Below are positions 43,695 to 53,343 of a stretch of 64,000 nt of DNA, in pieces; positions within the stretch are counted from its first letter, which is position 1, and the number at the start of each line of letters is the position of its first letter. The notes under the pieces are model-generated. The model searched no databases, was not told the DNA's origin, and saw nothing but the letters and a program-made list of their open reading frames with translations. A program made the position numbers and the translations under genes. Source of the stretch: an uncultured Roseburia sp. (GTDB lineage: Bacteria > Bacillota > Clostridia > Lachnospirales > Lachnospiraceae). The stretch lies in the NCBI GenBank assembly GCA_947564465.1, contig CANOCV010000007.1:16723-80722 (forward strand), written 5' to 3'.

Positions 43695-44477
43695 ATGATA
43701 CGTATTTACTTATGTGATGATGAGCCGTTCTGGCTGAATCGGCTGAACAAAGCCATAGCTGATTATCTGGTAGAAAGTGACTGGGAACTGACGATAGAAT
43801 ATCAATCCACATCGCCAGAAAATCTTTTGCAGCACCTAAAAAAACATACTCCTTCTCATGGTATCTATTTTTTAGATATAGATTTCAAAACTGTCATAAA
43901 TGGTTTAGACATTGCAAAACAGATTCGCATTTTAGATACATATGCCTCCATTATCTTCATTACCTCTCATGACGAAATGGTTATGGAAACTTTCCGCTTG
44001 AAACTATCTGTTTTAGATTATATTATCAAAGATAATTCCTCACTTGAAGTGCAGGTTCATCAATGCCTGGCACATATTGAAAAATACTATTTGAAGCAAA
44101 CCGAAAAGGATTCCTCCACCATAACGATTCGCATCGCCGGCTCATTTTACACTATCCCGACATATGAAATCTATTATGTAGAATCCATCAAAAACACTCA
44201 TAAAATATGCATGCATTTGCAATCAACACTTTATCACTTTTCCGGCTCCCTATCTTCTGTCAAAGAACATCTGGGAAGCGATTTTGTACAATGTCATAAA
44301 AACTGCCTTGTCAATATCCGTCATATTGTAGAACTAAGCGCCTCAAATCACCAAATATTGTTGGACAATGGAGAATACTGTTTTTCCTCCGTTAGGGAAT
44401 GGAAATATTTAATACAAAAATACCAGTCCGCACACAGCATCTTAACATCCGTGCTGCCGACGCTGAGCCTGCCGTAA
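43695..44477 (+). CDS. LytTR-family response regulator (AgrA-like)
   Basis: The 260-residue protein has a receiver domain (CDDEPFWLNRL, phosphoacceptor Asp61 in FLDID, and a Lys near 117) and a C-terminal LytTR DNA-binding domain (about 145-245; YYVESIKNTHKICMHL, then QCHKNCLVNIRHI). It pairs with the AgrC-like kinase. LytTR regulators bind paired direct repeats, and the nearest plausible target is the divergent thioredoxin-peptide promoter. Its end lies five bases from the end of the convergent flavodoxin gene. Confidence 0.88.
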   Translation: MIRIYLCDDEPFWLNRLNKAIADYLVESDWELTIEYQSTSPENLLQHLKKHTPSHGIYFLDIDFKTVINGLDIAKQIRILDTYASIIFITSHDEMVMETFRLKLSVLDYIIKDNSSLEVQVHQCLAHIEKYYLKQTEKDSSTITIRIAGSFYTIPTYEIYYVESIKNTHKICMHLQSTLYHFSGSLSSVKEHLGSDFVQCHKNCLVNIRHIVELSASNHQILLDNGEYCFSSVREWKYLIQKYQSAHSILTSVLPTLSLP

Positions 44478-44482
44478 AAGGA

Positions 44483-45280
44483 TTATATCATCCCATCGGC
44501 GGTGGCAGTTAAAACCGTGCCGCCCTCACTGCCTTCCGAAAGCTCTGCTCTTGCATTAATCCCAAGTCCCTGCGCCCAATTCACAATTGTTTCCTCACTT
44601 TCCGCCACATCATTGCGAGATAAAACCAGTTCATTCTCCATCATCAACGCCCCCGGCTGCAGCCGTGAGATGGTATCCACCGTGCGGGAAGCCCCACTGC
44701 CACCATGAGTGATAAACGGAATAATCGTCTTTGCTCCAAAATCATATTCCTCTAAAAAAGTGTACAAGGGCTGAGGCATATCACCCCACCAGTTAGGAAA
44801 ACCAAGGAATACATACTCGTATTTGTCAAAATCCTCCACATGTGCGGCAAGCTTTGGACGAAGCCCGGCATCCTGCTCATCCGCCGCCTGATCCACTAAC
44901 GGTTCATGGTCAAGCGGATACGGTTCCTGCGTCTCAATGCGAAACAGATCGCCGCCGACGGTCTGTTGGATCAGCTTTGCCACATACTCCGTACTGCCCA
45001 GCTTTTCCCCCTCTTTGACGACGATACTGGCGCCGGCAATGGCTTCCACGCCATCCGTATCCACATCCTCCGGTACGGAAAAGTATGCAATCAGTATGTT
45101 AGCGTTTGAAGCTTTAGCCTCCGCCGTATTTTCTGCATTACTTTCTTCTGCGGGTACGGCCGCACTTTCCCGGTTTACATCCGACTCCGTAGCAACGGAA
45201 GCATTCCGCCCTTCTGTGCCGCAGGCCGCAAAACAAAACGCCAGAATTGCCACTAATTGCAGACATATATTTCGCTTCAT
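44483..45280 (-). CDS. Extracytoplasmic flavodoxin-fold lipoprotein
   Basis: A lipobox (FAAC, Cys20) and a Glu/Ala-rich linker (21-55) precede a flavodoxin-like domain. That domain has ILIAYFSVPEDVD, a GSTEYVAKLIQ segment, YEYVFLGFPNWWGDMPQPLYTFL and FITHGGSGASRT. This is the flavodoxin_4 type, but attached outside the membrane. It may bind FMN and take part in extracytoplasmic electron transfer. It follows a broken DUF6273 gene by 21 bases. Confidence 0.8.
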   Translation of the reverse strand: MKRNICLQLVAILAFCFAACGTEGRNASVATESDVNRESAAVPAEESNAENTAEAKASNANILIAYFSVPEDVDTDGVEAIAGASIVVKEGEKLGSTEYVAKLIQQTVGGDLFRIETQEPYPLDHEPLVDQAADEQDAGLRPKLAAHVEDFDKYEYVFLGFPNWWGDMPQPLYTFLEEYDFGAKTIIPFITHGGSGASRTVDTISRLQPGALMMENELVLSRNDVAESEETIVNWAQGLGINARAELSEGSEGGTVLTATADGMI

Positions 45281-45301
45281 ATTGTTTCCCTCTTCCTTTC
45301 T

Positions 45302-46152
45302 CTACTTTACATCCTCAACACGAATCTGTATAACAGGGCGTACGCCATCACAAATCGTCACTTTGTAGCCTTTGTAGTAAATCTTTCCGGATGAAAGAAT
45401 ATTTGCCGCATACTTTCTGTTCACTCCTGCCGTTCTAGGCCACCAACATCCCATTCCTGTGTCCCGTGTCAGTGCCCCCATAGCTTTGGCATAATCCGTC
45501 GTTTTTGCTTTTCTTGCATTATTTGACGTAAACCCATATGATGCCTTTGCCGCCTCTTGCGCAGACAGAAGATACACCTTGTCTTTAACACTTTTTCCTC
45601 CGGATGTCCCATACTTTTTGTTCTTTGATGTAGAAACGGAGACCTTTGCCAGCAGTTTTCGTTCCGATGCGGAGAAAGCTGTACGATAAAATTCCCCATT
45701 CAGCCATTTTCTCATATAACTGCCTGCCCAACTCACAGCCTTCAACTTATTATGGTACTGCTGATTATCTATAATCTCATCTGCCAACAATATGTACCTT
45801 CCATTTAGCTCCCCAATGATTCTCCATTTTATAGGCGTACACTCAAAATAGTGGTAACCACTGTCCTCCCACTGATAAAATTTCTCCCCGCTTCCGATAT
45901 AGCGGGCATCTGACTTCTTTATTCTCTTATATTTTACCCATTTACAACAGCATAGCCGTTCTTATTATAGGAAGCAGTTTTAATTTTCTCTGTTAATTTC
46001 TTCCCCACAATTTCTTCCTTGGGATAGCTTCCCATATAAATAATATCTCCTTGTTTTTTCACTGCAGCCTCACAGTCCATAATCAAAAAATGTGTCCCCC
46101 AAATTAGAGCCGCCGCTAAAACTAATAATTTTAAATATCCTCTTTTCACCAT
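45302..46152 (-). pseudogene. DUF6273-type exported protein broken by a one-base deletion
   Basis: The ATG at 46152 behind AAGGAGG opens a signal-anchor protein (GYLKLLVLAAALIWG) that continues GDIIYMGSYPKEEIVGKK, a DUF6273 start. It stops at the TAA at 45934. The next frame continues the same protein at once: VKYKRIKKSDARYIGSGEKF, then YFECTPIKWRII and the C-terminal CDGVRPVIQIRVEDVK. Restoring one G to the GGG run at 45937-45939 joins both parts into about 283 residues. The break may be real or a sequencing error. DUF6273 proteins are secreted, of unknown function. Confidence 0.8.
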
Positions 46153-46333
46153 GATTGTTCTTCCTCCTTTTTCGTTTCTCCCAAAATCCTTTGCAAATAC
46201 AGGCAAATCGTTGGTAAGATGTCTTCTGATAAATTTAATATATCCTCCAAAAGTTCATTTGAACAGTAGGCACTTTTTTGTAACCTATTGCTATTTTGGA
46301 GGTAAGAACATTTTGGGTGTTGGGAGTTATGCG

Positions 46334-47377
46334 TTAAGTCTGACTTTCCCAAAATTGTACCGCATCATTAATCCATCCTTCCGCAACTGTTCCGCTTCCC
46401 AATCCAAAACCATGGCGAAGTCCCTCATAGACATGAAATTCCGTGGGAATCCCAAGCGCCTCCATTGCGTTAAGCCTCGCCTGCATGGTACGCCAGCTTG
46501 CAATGCCGTCATTCGTTCCTACGCATGAATAGGTGGGCGGGTCCTTCTTGCTGTACTCGCTGTGCCCCGTGTACTGTATCACCACAGCGCCCGGACCGGG
46601 CAACTCATCACCACCAAAAGCTGCCGTTCCGTAAGTGCCAAGATAAGCTGTCATCCTTCCCCCCGCAGAACCTCCCCACAGAGAATAACAATCCGTATTT
46701 ACCTCCAATTCCTCCGCATGCTCAAAGATAAAACTGATTGCCCTCGCTAAATCTTCACATGCAGTCTGAGCACCGGGACGGTAAATCAATGCAAAGGCAT
46801 TATAGCCCATCTTCGACAATTCCAACGCATGCGGAAAGCTGTCGTGCATAGCGCCTACATACGCAAATCCGCCGCCCGCATTGCAGACCGCAAATTTTTC
46901 ACCCGGATTTCCTTTAAAGAAAAACAGGCCCGTATCCCTCTTTGCCGAATCGGCCGCCTTCTCCTCCTCCGTATAAATATCATAGAAAATCGTATCACCT
47001 GCCTTAGCGTGGTCTTTCATGTAATTTACAATCTCCACTGTCTTGTCGGAATCAATATTGTTGTACCATACCAGCCGAAGCTCCCCCAATGTATTCCCAC
47101 TATAATAGCTGTCGTCAACCGGGAAAATAAGTCTGCCATATTCTCCAAACACGGGGTCTGACAGAACATCTATTATCTTTGTATCTGCGGTGTAGGATAT
47201 ATCTGCATTTTGCTCCGCCTTCATAGACTCCTCCTCTCCAACCTCCTGCTGCCGGATTGTTTCCGGTACATCTTGACCGTATTCTATATCTGAATTATTT
47301 TCTTTACCCTTGCCACTGCATCCGAAAAAACAAATCATCATGCAGAAAAAAACAGCCAAAAACACCTTTTTTCTCAT
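46334..47377 (-). CDS. Alpha/beta-hydrolase lipoprotein (esterase-like)
   Basis: The signal peptide ends in a lipobox (CFFGC, Cys20). The domain carries the oxyanion-type motif NAGGGFAYVG and the nucleophile elbow WGGSAGGRM. A C-terminal YEGLRHGFGLGSG supplies the catalytic His. This matches the BD-FAE/acetyl-esterase-like hydrolases, often active on acylated sugars. It is membrane-anchored outside. It lies about 180 bases upstream of the DUF6273 and flavodoxin genes on the same strand. Confidence 0.82.
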   Translation of the reverse strand: MRKKVFLAVFFCMMICFFGCSGKGKENNSDIEYGQDVPETIRQQEVGEEESMKAEQNADISYTADTKIIDVLSDPVFGEYGRLIFPVDDSYYSGNTLGELRLVWYNNIDSDKTVEIVNYMKDHAKAGDTIFYDIYTEEEKAADSAKRDTGLFFFKGNPGEKFAVCNAGGGFAYVGAMHDSFPHALELSKMGYNAFALIYRPGAQTACEDLARAISFIFEHAEELEVNTDCYSLWGGSAGGRMTAYLGTYGTAAFGGDELPGPGAVVIQYTGHSEYSKKDPPTYSCVGTNDGIASWRTMQARLNAMEALGIPTEFHVYEGLRHGFGLGSGTVAEGWINDAVQFWESQT

Positions 47378-47472
47378 ATCACATCACCTGCCCTTCTTTT
47401 CACAGATTGGAAAATACTTCGTACTTCTCTCGTCGAACCATAGATCGCTTTGCTGTTTATGGTTCATATTAT

Positions 47473-47505
47473 AAAAAAATCGAGACTCTGTCAGAAGTCT
47501 CGATT
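47473..47505 (-). terminator. Terminator of the DUF3795 gene
   Basis: AATCGAGACT and AGTCTCGATT form a perfect 10-bp stem with a seven-base loop, followed on the minus strand by seven Ts. Confidence 0.85.
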
Positions 47506-47589
47506 CGTTCATCAGTTGTTACCTAAAGGTTATGGTTATACTTTTTATATTCAAAATATAGACACTAAACACACCGGATGATCCGCACG

Positions 47590-47928
47590 CTAACCTTTCT
47601 TCAATTGCTGTACTCTCATCGCTACATTTTCCTTAAATTCTTCGTCTGTAAACTTAGGATCTCTTGTATCAAACCATATCTTACACGGAACTTCTCCGCA
47701 CTTCCCACAGTCCCTTAATCCCTTACCATTTCTGACACAACCATAAATAGGACAGGGTTTTCCTTCCGGCGCATGAAAAACTTTTCCTTCACAGGCATTA
47801 CAGCCATTGCACATTTTCCCAAAGCAATAGCACGCGCTGCAATCCGTTCCACATACGCTTATAAACTCGCGCTTAGCTTCTTCTATATTCTTCCCTTCTT
47901 CAAACTGTTTGCCGTCAACCGAATACAT
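47590..47928 (-). CDS. DUF3795 cysteine-rich protein
   Basis: The 112-residue protein holds a dense cysteine array: CGTDCSACYCFGKMCNGCNAC, then CPIYGC and CGKCGEVPC. It fits DUF3795, a small putative metal-binding family, with no signal peptide. It follows the AraC-type gene by 45 bases on the same strand and ends at a strong terminator. Metal and function are unknown. Confidence 0.8.
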   Translation of the reverse strand: MYSVDGKQFEEGKNIEEAKREFISVCGTDCSACYCFGKMCNGCNACEGKVFHAPEGKPCPIYGCVRNGKGLRDCGKCGEVPCKIWFDTRDPKFTDEEFKENVAMRVQQLKKG

Positions 47929-47973
47929 ACTTTCCTATTCCTTTCCTTCTCTTTTGAATTTGAAACTATTTTA

Positions 47974-48840
47974 CTACAATCTGTCTAACGTATCTTGTAT
48001 ATTTTCGACATCCTTTAAGGCAATCGTCTTCGCACTATGTATGTCCATAGAATGATAACGTTTAAATTCATGTAATAAATGTGATTGATCTGCATATCCG
48101 TATTTATGAACGGCATTTAAAATATCAAAGTCTGGATTACATAAAATATCTCTCCATAAAAGCTGATAGCGTATTAAATTGCTCAATTTCTTAGGTGTAA
48201 TGCCTACATACTCATGAAATAAACGCTCTAATTGTCTGACACTTACGAACGATTCCTTCGCCAGATTCGATACTTCCAGGGAACCGTTATTTAACAGAAT
48301 GTTCTTTACCGTACCATTTACAATTTTATTTTCCTTCGCATTCTGTACTCTTTTCATCAAAAACCGCTCTGCATAAGAGACTTTTTCCTGTAATGATTCC
48401 ATTTCCATTAACCTGGGACGAATAAGCCGATCCAGCCATCCAAATCTTGACCCGACTTCGTAATATCCGTTTACCGTAGATTTTAAAGTATCCTCTGTAA
48501 ATGCATATGCACTCCATGCATAAAAACGAATCGCGAACATTGACATTAAATGCCCTGTTTTTCCTTCTCCGCAAGTATAAAAACTATGGTCATTTACTCC
48601 GCAAAAGCCCCCGGAAACGGTATTATCTGTATAATCTATGTAGTAAATAATATCTGCGCATGTATCGGGAATCACGATTTCAGCTGTATAAGCTTGTGCG
48701 GCCTGCACGACGGGTTGTTGCGTTCCCCAAAAACACCTTACATAAGAGCATAGCTCCTTACAAGGCTCTATCTCCGTATAGGAAATGTTCTTTTTGAAAG
48801 GAGTTGCTGTCAATGGATAGTAAACTACATTCTTCTTCAT
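47974..48840 (-). CDS. AraC-family transcriptional regulator
   Basis: The 288-residue protein has a DUF6597-like N-terminal domain (PCKELCSYVRCFWG) and a C-terminal AraC domain (LEVSNLAKESFVSVRQLERLFHEYVGITPKKLSNLIRYQ; then YADQSHLLHEFKRY). The second half of the DNA-binding domain is normal. It lies between a frameshifted gene and DUF3795. The target is probably local, but I see no clear site. Confidence 0.83.
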   Translation of the reverse strand: MKKNVVYYPLTATPFKKNISYTEIEPCKELCSYVRCFWGTQQPVVQAAQAYTAEIVIPDTCADIIYYIDYTDNTVSGGFCGVNDHSFYTCGEGKTGHLMSMFAIRFYAWSAYAFTEDTLKSTVNGYYEVGSRFGWLDRLIRPRLMEMESLQEKVSYAERFLMKRVQNAKENKIVNGTVKNILLNNGSLEVSNLAKESFVSVRQLERLFHEYVGITPKKLSNLIRYQLLWRDILCNPDFDILNAVHKYGYADQSHLLHEFKRYHSMDIHSAKTIALKDVENIQDTLDRL

Positions 48841-48858
48841 TTATCACAATCTCCTTCC

Positions 48859-49466
48859 TCAATTGTAATGGCCCGCGTTCCCATTTGAATAAACTTCACT
48901 TGGTGAAAAGATAACGTCTGTAACAGCTTTTAATAATACATCATTACTGACGCATATGTCATCCGAGTTTTGAGCTTCATCCTCATCAAATTTCTCATAT
49001 ATCGTCGTAAATAATTTATGTTCATCTGTAACTAATTTTTTAAAGTAATCATACTCTAAAAGCTTCAACGATAAAGTCCTTAAGGCTCGTCCTGGCGATC
49101 TTATTATATCGGCAGCAACTAACGTAACGCCAAGCTGTCTCTTATATTTTCTGATATCAATCAATTCCTTCGGACACGTCCTGCTTGCTGATGCGGATTT
49201 ATTATATTCTGCAACCGCCCTATCAATCGCTTCTGCCGCCTCTGCATCGTTTTTAAAATCGACTTCCACATCTGACCTAAGCGGTGTAAGCACTAATGGA
49301 TATGAATATCTGTATCTGTCATCTGCCCCCTCCTTTAAACATATATGATACTTTTGGGCAGCCGCTATTTTATCAGCGACTGCCCCATTCGGATTACTGT
49401 CCTTCCGCACACCTTGCACACGAAAATGTCATTGCTTGGCTCCGTTTTGACAATGTGTTGCGGCAT
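48859..49466 (-). pseudogene. CxxC-containing unknown protein broken by a one-base deletion
   Basis: An ATG at 49466 behind GAAAGGAG starts MPQHIVKTEPSNDIFVCKVCG, a zinc-ribbon-like opening, but that frame soon stops. The next frame continues DSNPNGAVADKIAAAQKYHIC to the C-terminus at 48859. Adding one A at GGAAGG (49401-49406) joins them as CKVCGKDSNP and gives a protein of about 202 residues. The second frame alone has no ribosome site. The last 100 residues are helical. I do not recognise the family. Confidence 0.65.
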
Positions 49467-49499
49467 ATGCAAACTCCTTTCAAATAATTAATGCAGTTC

Positions 49500-49934
49500 T
49501 CACCTTACTTTCTTTTGATTCCAAGTCATTGTATAGTCCGCCTCTGCCGTATCCTCATCAACTCCTTTTGACACAATAGACAATCCCTCTCTCAAGTAGA
49601 AATCCACGGCACGCCGGTTTTTTTGATAAACATTCAACGAAAACGTAGGATAAATTTTCTTGACGCACTCTAAAAGACCTTTCCCAATTCCCATACAACG
49701 GCATTTTTTATCAACAAAAATTCCTGCAAGATAATTATCCGTCATGCCGACAAATCCTTGTATTTTCTTATCCTGTTCCCACACATAAATATCTGCCAGT
49801 AAAATCTGCTCTTGTACCGACTGATACTGCGATAACCAATAATCACTTGGTACAAAATTATGCGTTTCAATATTCACTTCTAACCAAATTTGCATAACTC
49901 GTTCCGTGTCTTTCATTTCAAACGTTCTGATCAT
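49500..49934 (-). CDS. GNAT-family N-acetyltransferase
   Basis: The 144 residues show the GNAT order: MIRTFEMKDTERVMQIW, then strand GFVGMTDNYLAGIFVDKKCRCMGIGKGLLE (acetyl-CoA loop CRCMGIGKG), then YPTFSLNVYQKNRRAVDFYLREGL. It resembles the YjaB/YiaC type of acyltransferases. The substrate is unknown. Confidence 0.85.
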   Translation of the reverse strand: MIRTFEMKDTERVMQIWLEVNIETHNFVPSDYWLSQYQSVQEQILLADIYVWEQDKKIQGFVGMTDNYLAGIFVDKKCRCMGIGKGLLECVKKIYPTFSLNVYQKNRRAVDFYLREGLSIVSKGVDEDTAEADYTMTWNQKKVR

Positions 49935-50018
49935 ACTTACCTAACTCCTTTTTCGATACTTCACTTGAATACTTTCCGTTTTTTCATACCCCAATCGTAA
50001 CGGATCGTCCGGACGACC

Positions 50019-52535
50019 TTACTGATCTTCACCCTTTCGAAGGCGCTCAATAATACTGTAATTTTGAGTTTTTTGATAAATAAACACAGGTACAGTCATA
50101 CATAAAACAAGTACAATACTAAATAAAATAACGTTACTCATCCACGGAATAGAGAATGGAATCCGATAAATATTTATTCCGTTAAACACAACGTAACTGA
50201 TCGGAATACCTATTATTAATGAAATGACAATTGAGATAGCCGCATAACCAATCCCTTCCATTCGTAACATTTTCTTAAGCTGTTTCGTTGTCATTCCGAT
50301 ACTCTCCAATGTTGCAAATTCCTTTGAACGATTCTGTACGCTTGCCGCCATCATATTAAGATAATTCAATATTGCCAGCATTGCAATCATAAATCCTATG
50401 CTATTACCCAACACCTTCACTTGCGTTTCCGAACTCTTCATCTCAGAATATCGTTCCAGTTTTGATTCGTAAGAAATCTGCTTATCATCATAAAAAACCT
50501 CTTTTACTTTCTGCTCAGTCTCCTTTGAAAATGCTTCTTCATATTCTACGTCAATCAATTCTGTTAACGGTTCACCCAAAAGCTTCCCCGCATATTTTTC
50601 ACTGACAATCAGATCCGGTGTATATCCGCCGGAAAAATAAGCAGGATTACTGTAAATATCACCGACAGCCGCTATCTGAATCGTATATTTCTTATTTGCT
50701 TCTTTTCCGTCCGGAAGATAAAACCGTATTGTTTTTCCAATCATCCCATTATCGCCTTCTGTAAACGTTTTCACTGCCGCTGCGATTTTTCCATTTTCAA
50801 AATCGTCCTTATTTAGAGTATTTCCTAACTTCTCGTTTAAGGCTTCAAAGCCTTTTTCGTCTACACTGATAAATCGGGCGGTAAAGAGATCATTGTCAGG
50901 ATCCTGCTGATATAACCTCATATCATCTTCATAATTTCCGGGGCTGTATCTCGATTGATATAATTCTTCATAATAAGCTCCATAGACATCTTCCTGATAG
51001 GGTATTACCGCCTCGGTGGAAGTTACCTTTCTTACCGATTTTATGCCCTCCATACTTTCTATCCGAGATATCATATCGTCAGTAATAAGCTGCCTCCTGT
51101 CATTGTCAAGCATTGTTTCGTTTTTAAATCGTATATCATAGCAATAAACTTCATTTAAAACAGATCTTGCATCATTTTCAAGGATAATTACATTTATCAC
51201 CAGAAAAACCGATAATGCAATAATAAAAGACACGAAGATAATAACCGCTTGTTTTTTATCCCGAAACATATTTTGTAAAGCCATAGAATATGTTCCGCCA
51301 CTTTCCCTCTCACGATTTTTTCCTTTGACTCTACCTATGGTATAGCGAAGAGCCTCAATCGGTGAGCAGTCTCCTGCCATTTTCGCCGGTTTTTTACAAC
51401 TGATTATATTAGTGAAAAATGCAAAGCACCCTGCAATCAAAAATACCCATACATTTACAGATACAACATCACCAGCGGAAAGTATAGGATTTACAATATG
51501 CAATAACTGAGGAATTATAATTTTTGCAGCAATAACCGCTGCCATCAATCCAAGCGGTATCCCTATTACTGCATTCCGGATTGCCTGCTGATAAACCATT
51601 GTTTTTAACTGAACAGATGTCATCCCTACTGTTTTAAGCTGTCCATAATACCGGATGTCTTTGGCAATAGAAATATACAGTGTATTATAGATAAACAGAT
51701 ATCCACTGGCAAAAATCATAAACAGCAAAATGATCAGTCCGGCCACTATTTTACAGAAATTTGAGTTCGTATCATAATCAGCATCAATGATCTGATTCCC
51801 GTCCAGATCAATAGCATTCTGCATCTCAGTAATATCTTTTTCCGAATACAATGGATTTCTTAGTGTGATTTTTAAGGTTCCCTGTGTAAAATCCGTCTGC
51901 TTAACACCGGTAGTTTCAAAAAACTCTTCCGACACATAACCTCTCTTATCTCCGCTGTAATCAATATACCAGCCGGAAAGAACAAATTCATTTTCCAGCA
52001 ACTCCATATTGGCATCATTTGCCAGAATAGAATAAGTTACAAAAACTTTCATACCGATTTCCGGATTTTGAATACCCATAGCTTTCAGGGCATTCATTCC
52101 CAACATGATTTCATTTTTGCTCTGCGGGTAGCTTCCTTCATAACTTTCTAAGGCAGGAATCGTCTGCTTTTTCCAACATGTTTCATCCAGCCAGTATATT
52201 TTTATCTTATCCAATGACTTATCCTGATACTGTTCTAAAACCGCGCATTTAACGGCGATGCCCGCATACTCTACATTGTCCATAGAACGGATTTGTTCTA
52301 CCTGATCCTCTCTCGGCTCACTCAACTCAATATCATAATCCATTCCTTCCATCCGGATCTGGCGCTCTATAATCGTGTTCCAATAACTTACACCAACAGC
52401 CATAACAACGGCAATCAAAAACGTAGTCAAAACAATTGCGAAAATCGTAAGAATATTCCTTTTTTTATTTGCTTTATAGGTAATTCCCGCAATCTCACTT
52501 ACTGCTTTTTTATTCTTCACTTTCAGCATATCCAT
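50019..52535 (-). CDS. Large FtsX-type ABC permease (BceB/MacB-like)
   Basis: I start at the ATG at 52535, which has GTGGAGGTGG just upstream; it overlaps the ATPase gene by 26 bases. The 838-residue protein has the two-module plan: one helix, an outer domain, three helices with SIAKDIRYYGQLKTVGMTSVQLK, then a second set with ASVQNRSKEFATLESIGMTTKQLKK. There are eight to ten helices in all. With the ATPase and two-component genes upstream it forms a peptide-antibiotic sensing and export module. No substrate is evident. Confidence 0.85.
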   Translation of the reverse strand: MDMLKVKNKKAVSEIAGITYKANKKRNILTIFAIVLTTFLIAVVMAVGVSYWNTIIERQIRMEGMDYDIELSEPREDQVEQIRSMDNVEYAGIAVKCAVLEQYQDKSLDKIKIYWLDETCWKKQTIPALESYEGSYPQSKNEIMLGMNALKAMGIQNPEIGMKVFVTYSILANDANMELLENEFVLSGWYIDYSGDKRGYVSEEFFETTGVKQTDFTQGTLKITLRNPLYSEKDITEMQNAIDLDGNQIIDADYDTNSNFCKIVAGLIILLFMIFASGYLFIYNTLYISIAKDIRYYGQLKTVGMTSVQLKTMVYQQAIRNAVIGIPLGLMAAVIAAKIIIPQLLHIVNPILSAGDVVSVNVWVFLIAGCFAFFTNIISCKKPAKMAGDCSPIEALRYTIGRVKGKNRERESGGTYSMALQNMFRDKKQAVIIFVSFIIALSVFLVINVIILENDARSVLNEVYCYDIRFKNETMLDNDRRQLITDDMISRIESMEGIKSVRKVTSTEAVIPYQEDVYGAYYEELYQSRYSPGNYEDDMRLYQQDPDNDLFTARFISVDEKGFEALNEKLGNTLNKDDFENGKIAAAVKTFTEGDNGMIGKTIRFYLPDGKEANKKYTIQIAAVGDIYSNPAYFSGGYTPDLIVSEKYAGKLLGEPLTELIDVEYEEAFSKETEQKVKEVFYDDKQISYESKLERYSEMKSSETQVKVLGNSIGFMIAMLAILNYLNMMAASVQNRSKEFATLESIGMTTKQLKKMLRMEGIGYAAISIVISLIIGIPISYVVFNGINIYRIPFSIPWMSNVILFSIVLVLCMTVPVFIYQKTQNYSIIERLRKGEDQ

Positions 52536-53205
52536 TTCCACCTCCACAGATTTTCCCATCCTCAAGGCGTATGATTCTGCCCGCCATCTGAGCAATCTCA
52601 TCATTATGAGTGATCATTACAATTGTCTGTCCAAAACGCTGTCCGGTAGTTTTCATCAAACCCAAAACATCCTGACTGGTCCGGCTATCAAGATTGCCGG
52701 TCGGCTCATCGGCAAGAATAATAGCCGGTTTTGTTGCCAATGCCCTCGCCAAAGCAACTCTCTGCTGCTGCCCGCCAGATAACTGATTCGGCATTGCGTA
52801 TTTCTTTTCTTTTAAACCCAACATCTCAACAATCTGTTCCACATATTTCCGGTCAGGCTTAATGCCATCCAGCTTAATCGGCAATACAATATTTTCATAC
52901 ACATTCATAAGAGGAAGAAGATTATAATTTTGGAATACAAAACCTATTTTTCGTCTGCGGAATATAGTCAGCTCATCTTTTGTCATTTTAGAAATATCTT
53001 TGCCGTCTACAATAACCTTTCCGGAGGTAGGAATATCCAGTCCTCCAAGCATATGCAGAAGTGTCGATTTTCCACTGCCAGAAGTTCCTACAATTGCAAG
53101 AAACTCTCCTTTTTTGACTGACAGACTGATTCCATCCAGAGCTTTTACCTGAATTTCTCCCATGTCATAGTATTTCTTTAAATTTTCTGTTTCCAGTATG
53201 TTCAT
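52510..53205 (-). CDS. ABC transporter ATPase of the BceAB-like module
   Basis: The 231-residue ATPase has Walker [11 protein letters not shown]-loop [10 protein letters not shown], signature [14 protein letters not shown] and Walker [12 protein letters not shown]. This is the MacB/LolD subclass. It overlaps the permease gene by 26 bases and follows the sensor kinase gene by about 140 bases. Confidence 0.92.
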   Translation of the reverse strand: MNILETENLKKYYDMGEIQVKALDGISLSVKKGEFLAIVGTSGSGKSTLLHMLGGLDIPTSGKVIVDGKDISKMTKDELTIFRRRKIGFVFQNYNLLPLMNVYENIVLPIKLDGIKPDRKYVEQIVEMLGLKEKKYAMPNQLSGGQQQRVALARALATKPAIILADEPTGNLDSRTSQDVLGLMKTTGQRFGQTIVMITHNDEIAQMAGRIIRLEDGKICGGGNGYAESEE

Positions 53206-53343
53206 TTATACACCTGCTTTCTTTGTTTTTTCATTACATAGAATAGCAGAGGATTCTTTCTCAAATCTTTCTCAATGGTGACAGTTTTGACATATTCTGC
53301 GAATGCAAAATGCAGCCGTATATCCGGCTGCGTTCACATATAT

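Noticed and set aside
46146..46352. A 68-residue minus-strand frame between the hydrolase and the DUF6273 gene
   Set aside because: No ribosome site or motif; it overlaps the better-supported DUF6273 start in another frame.
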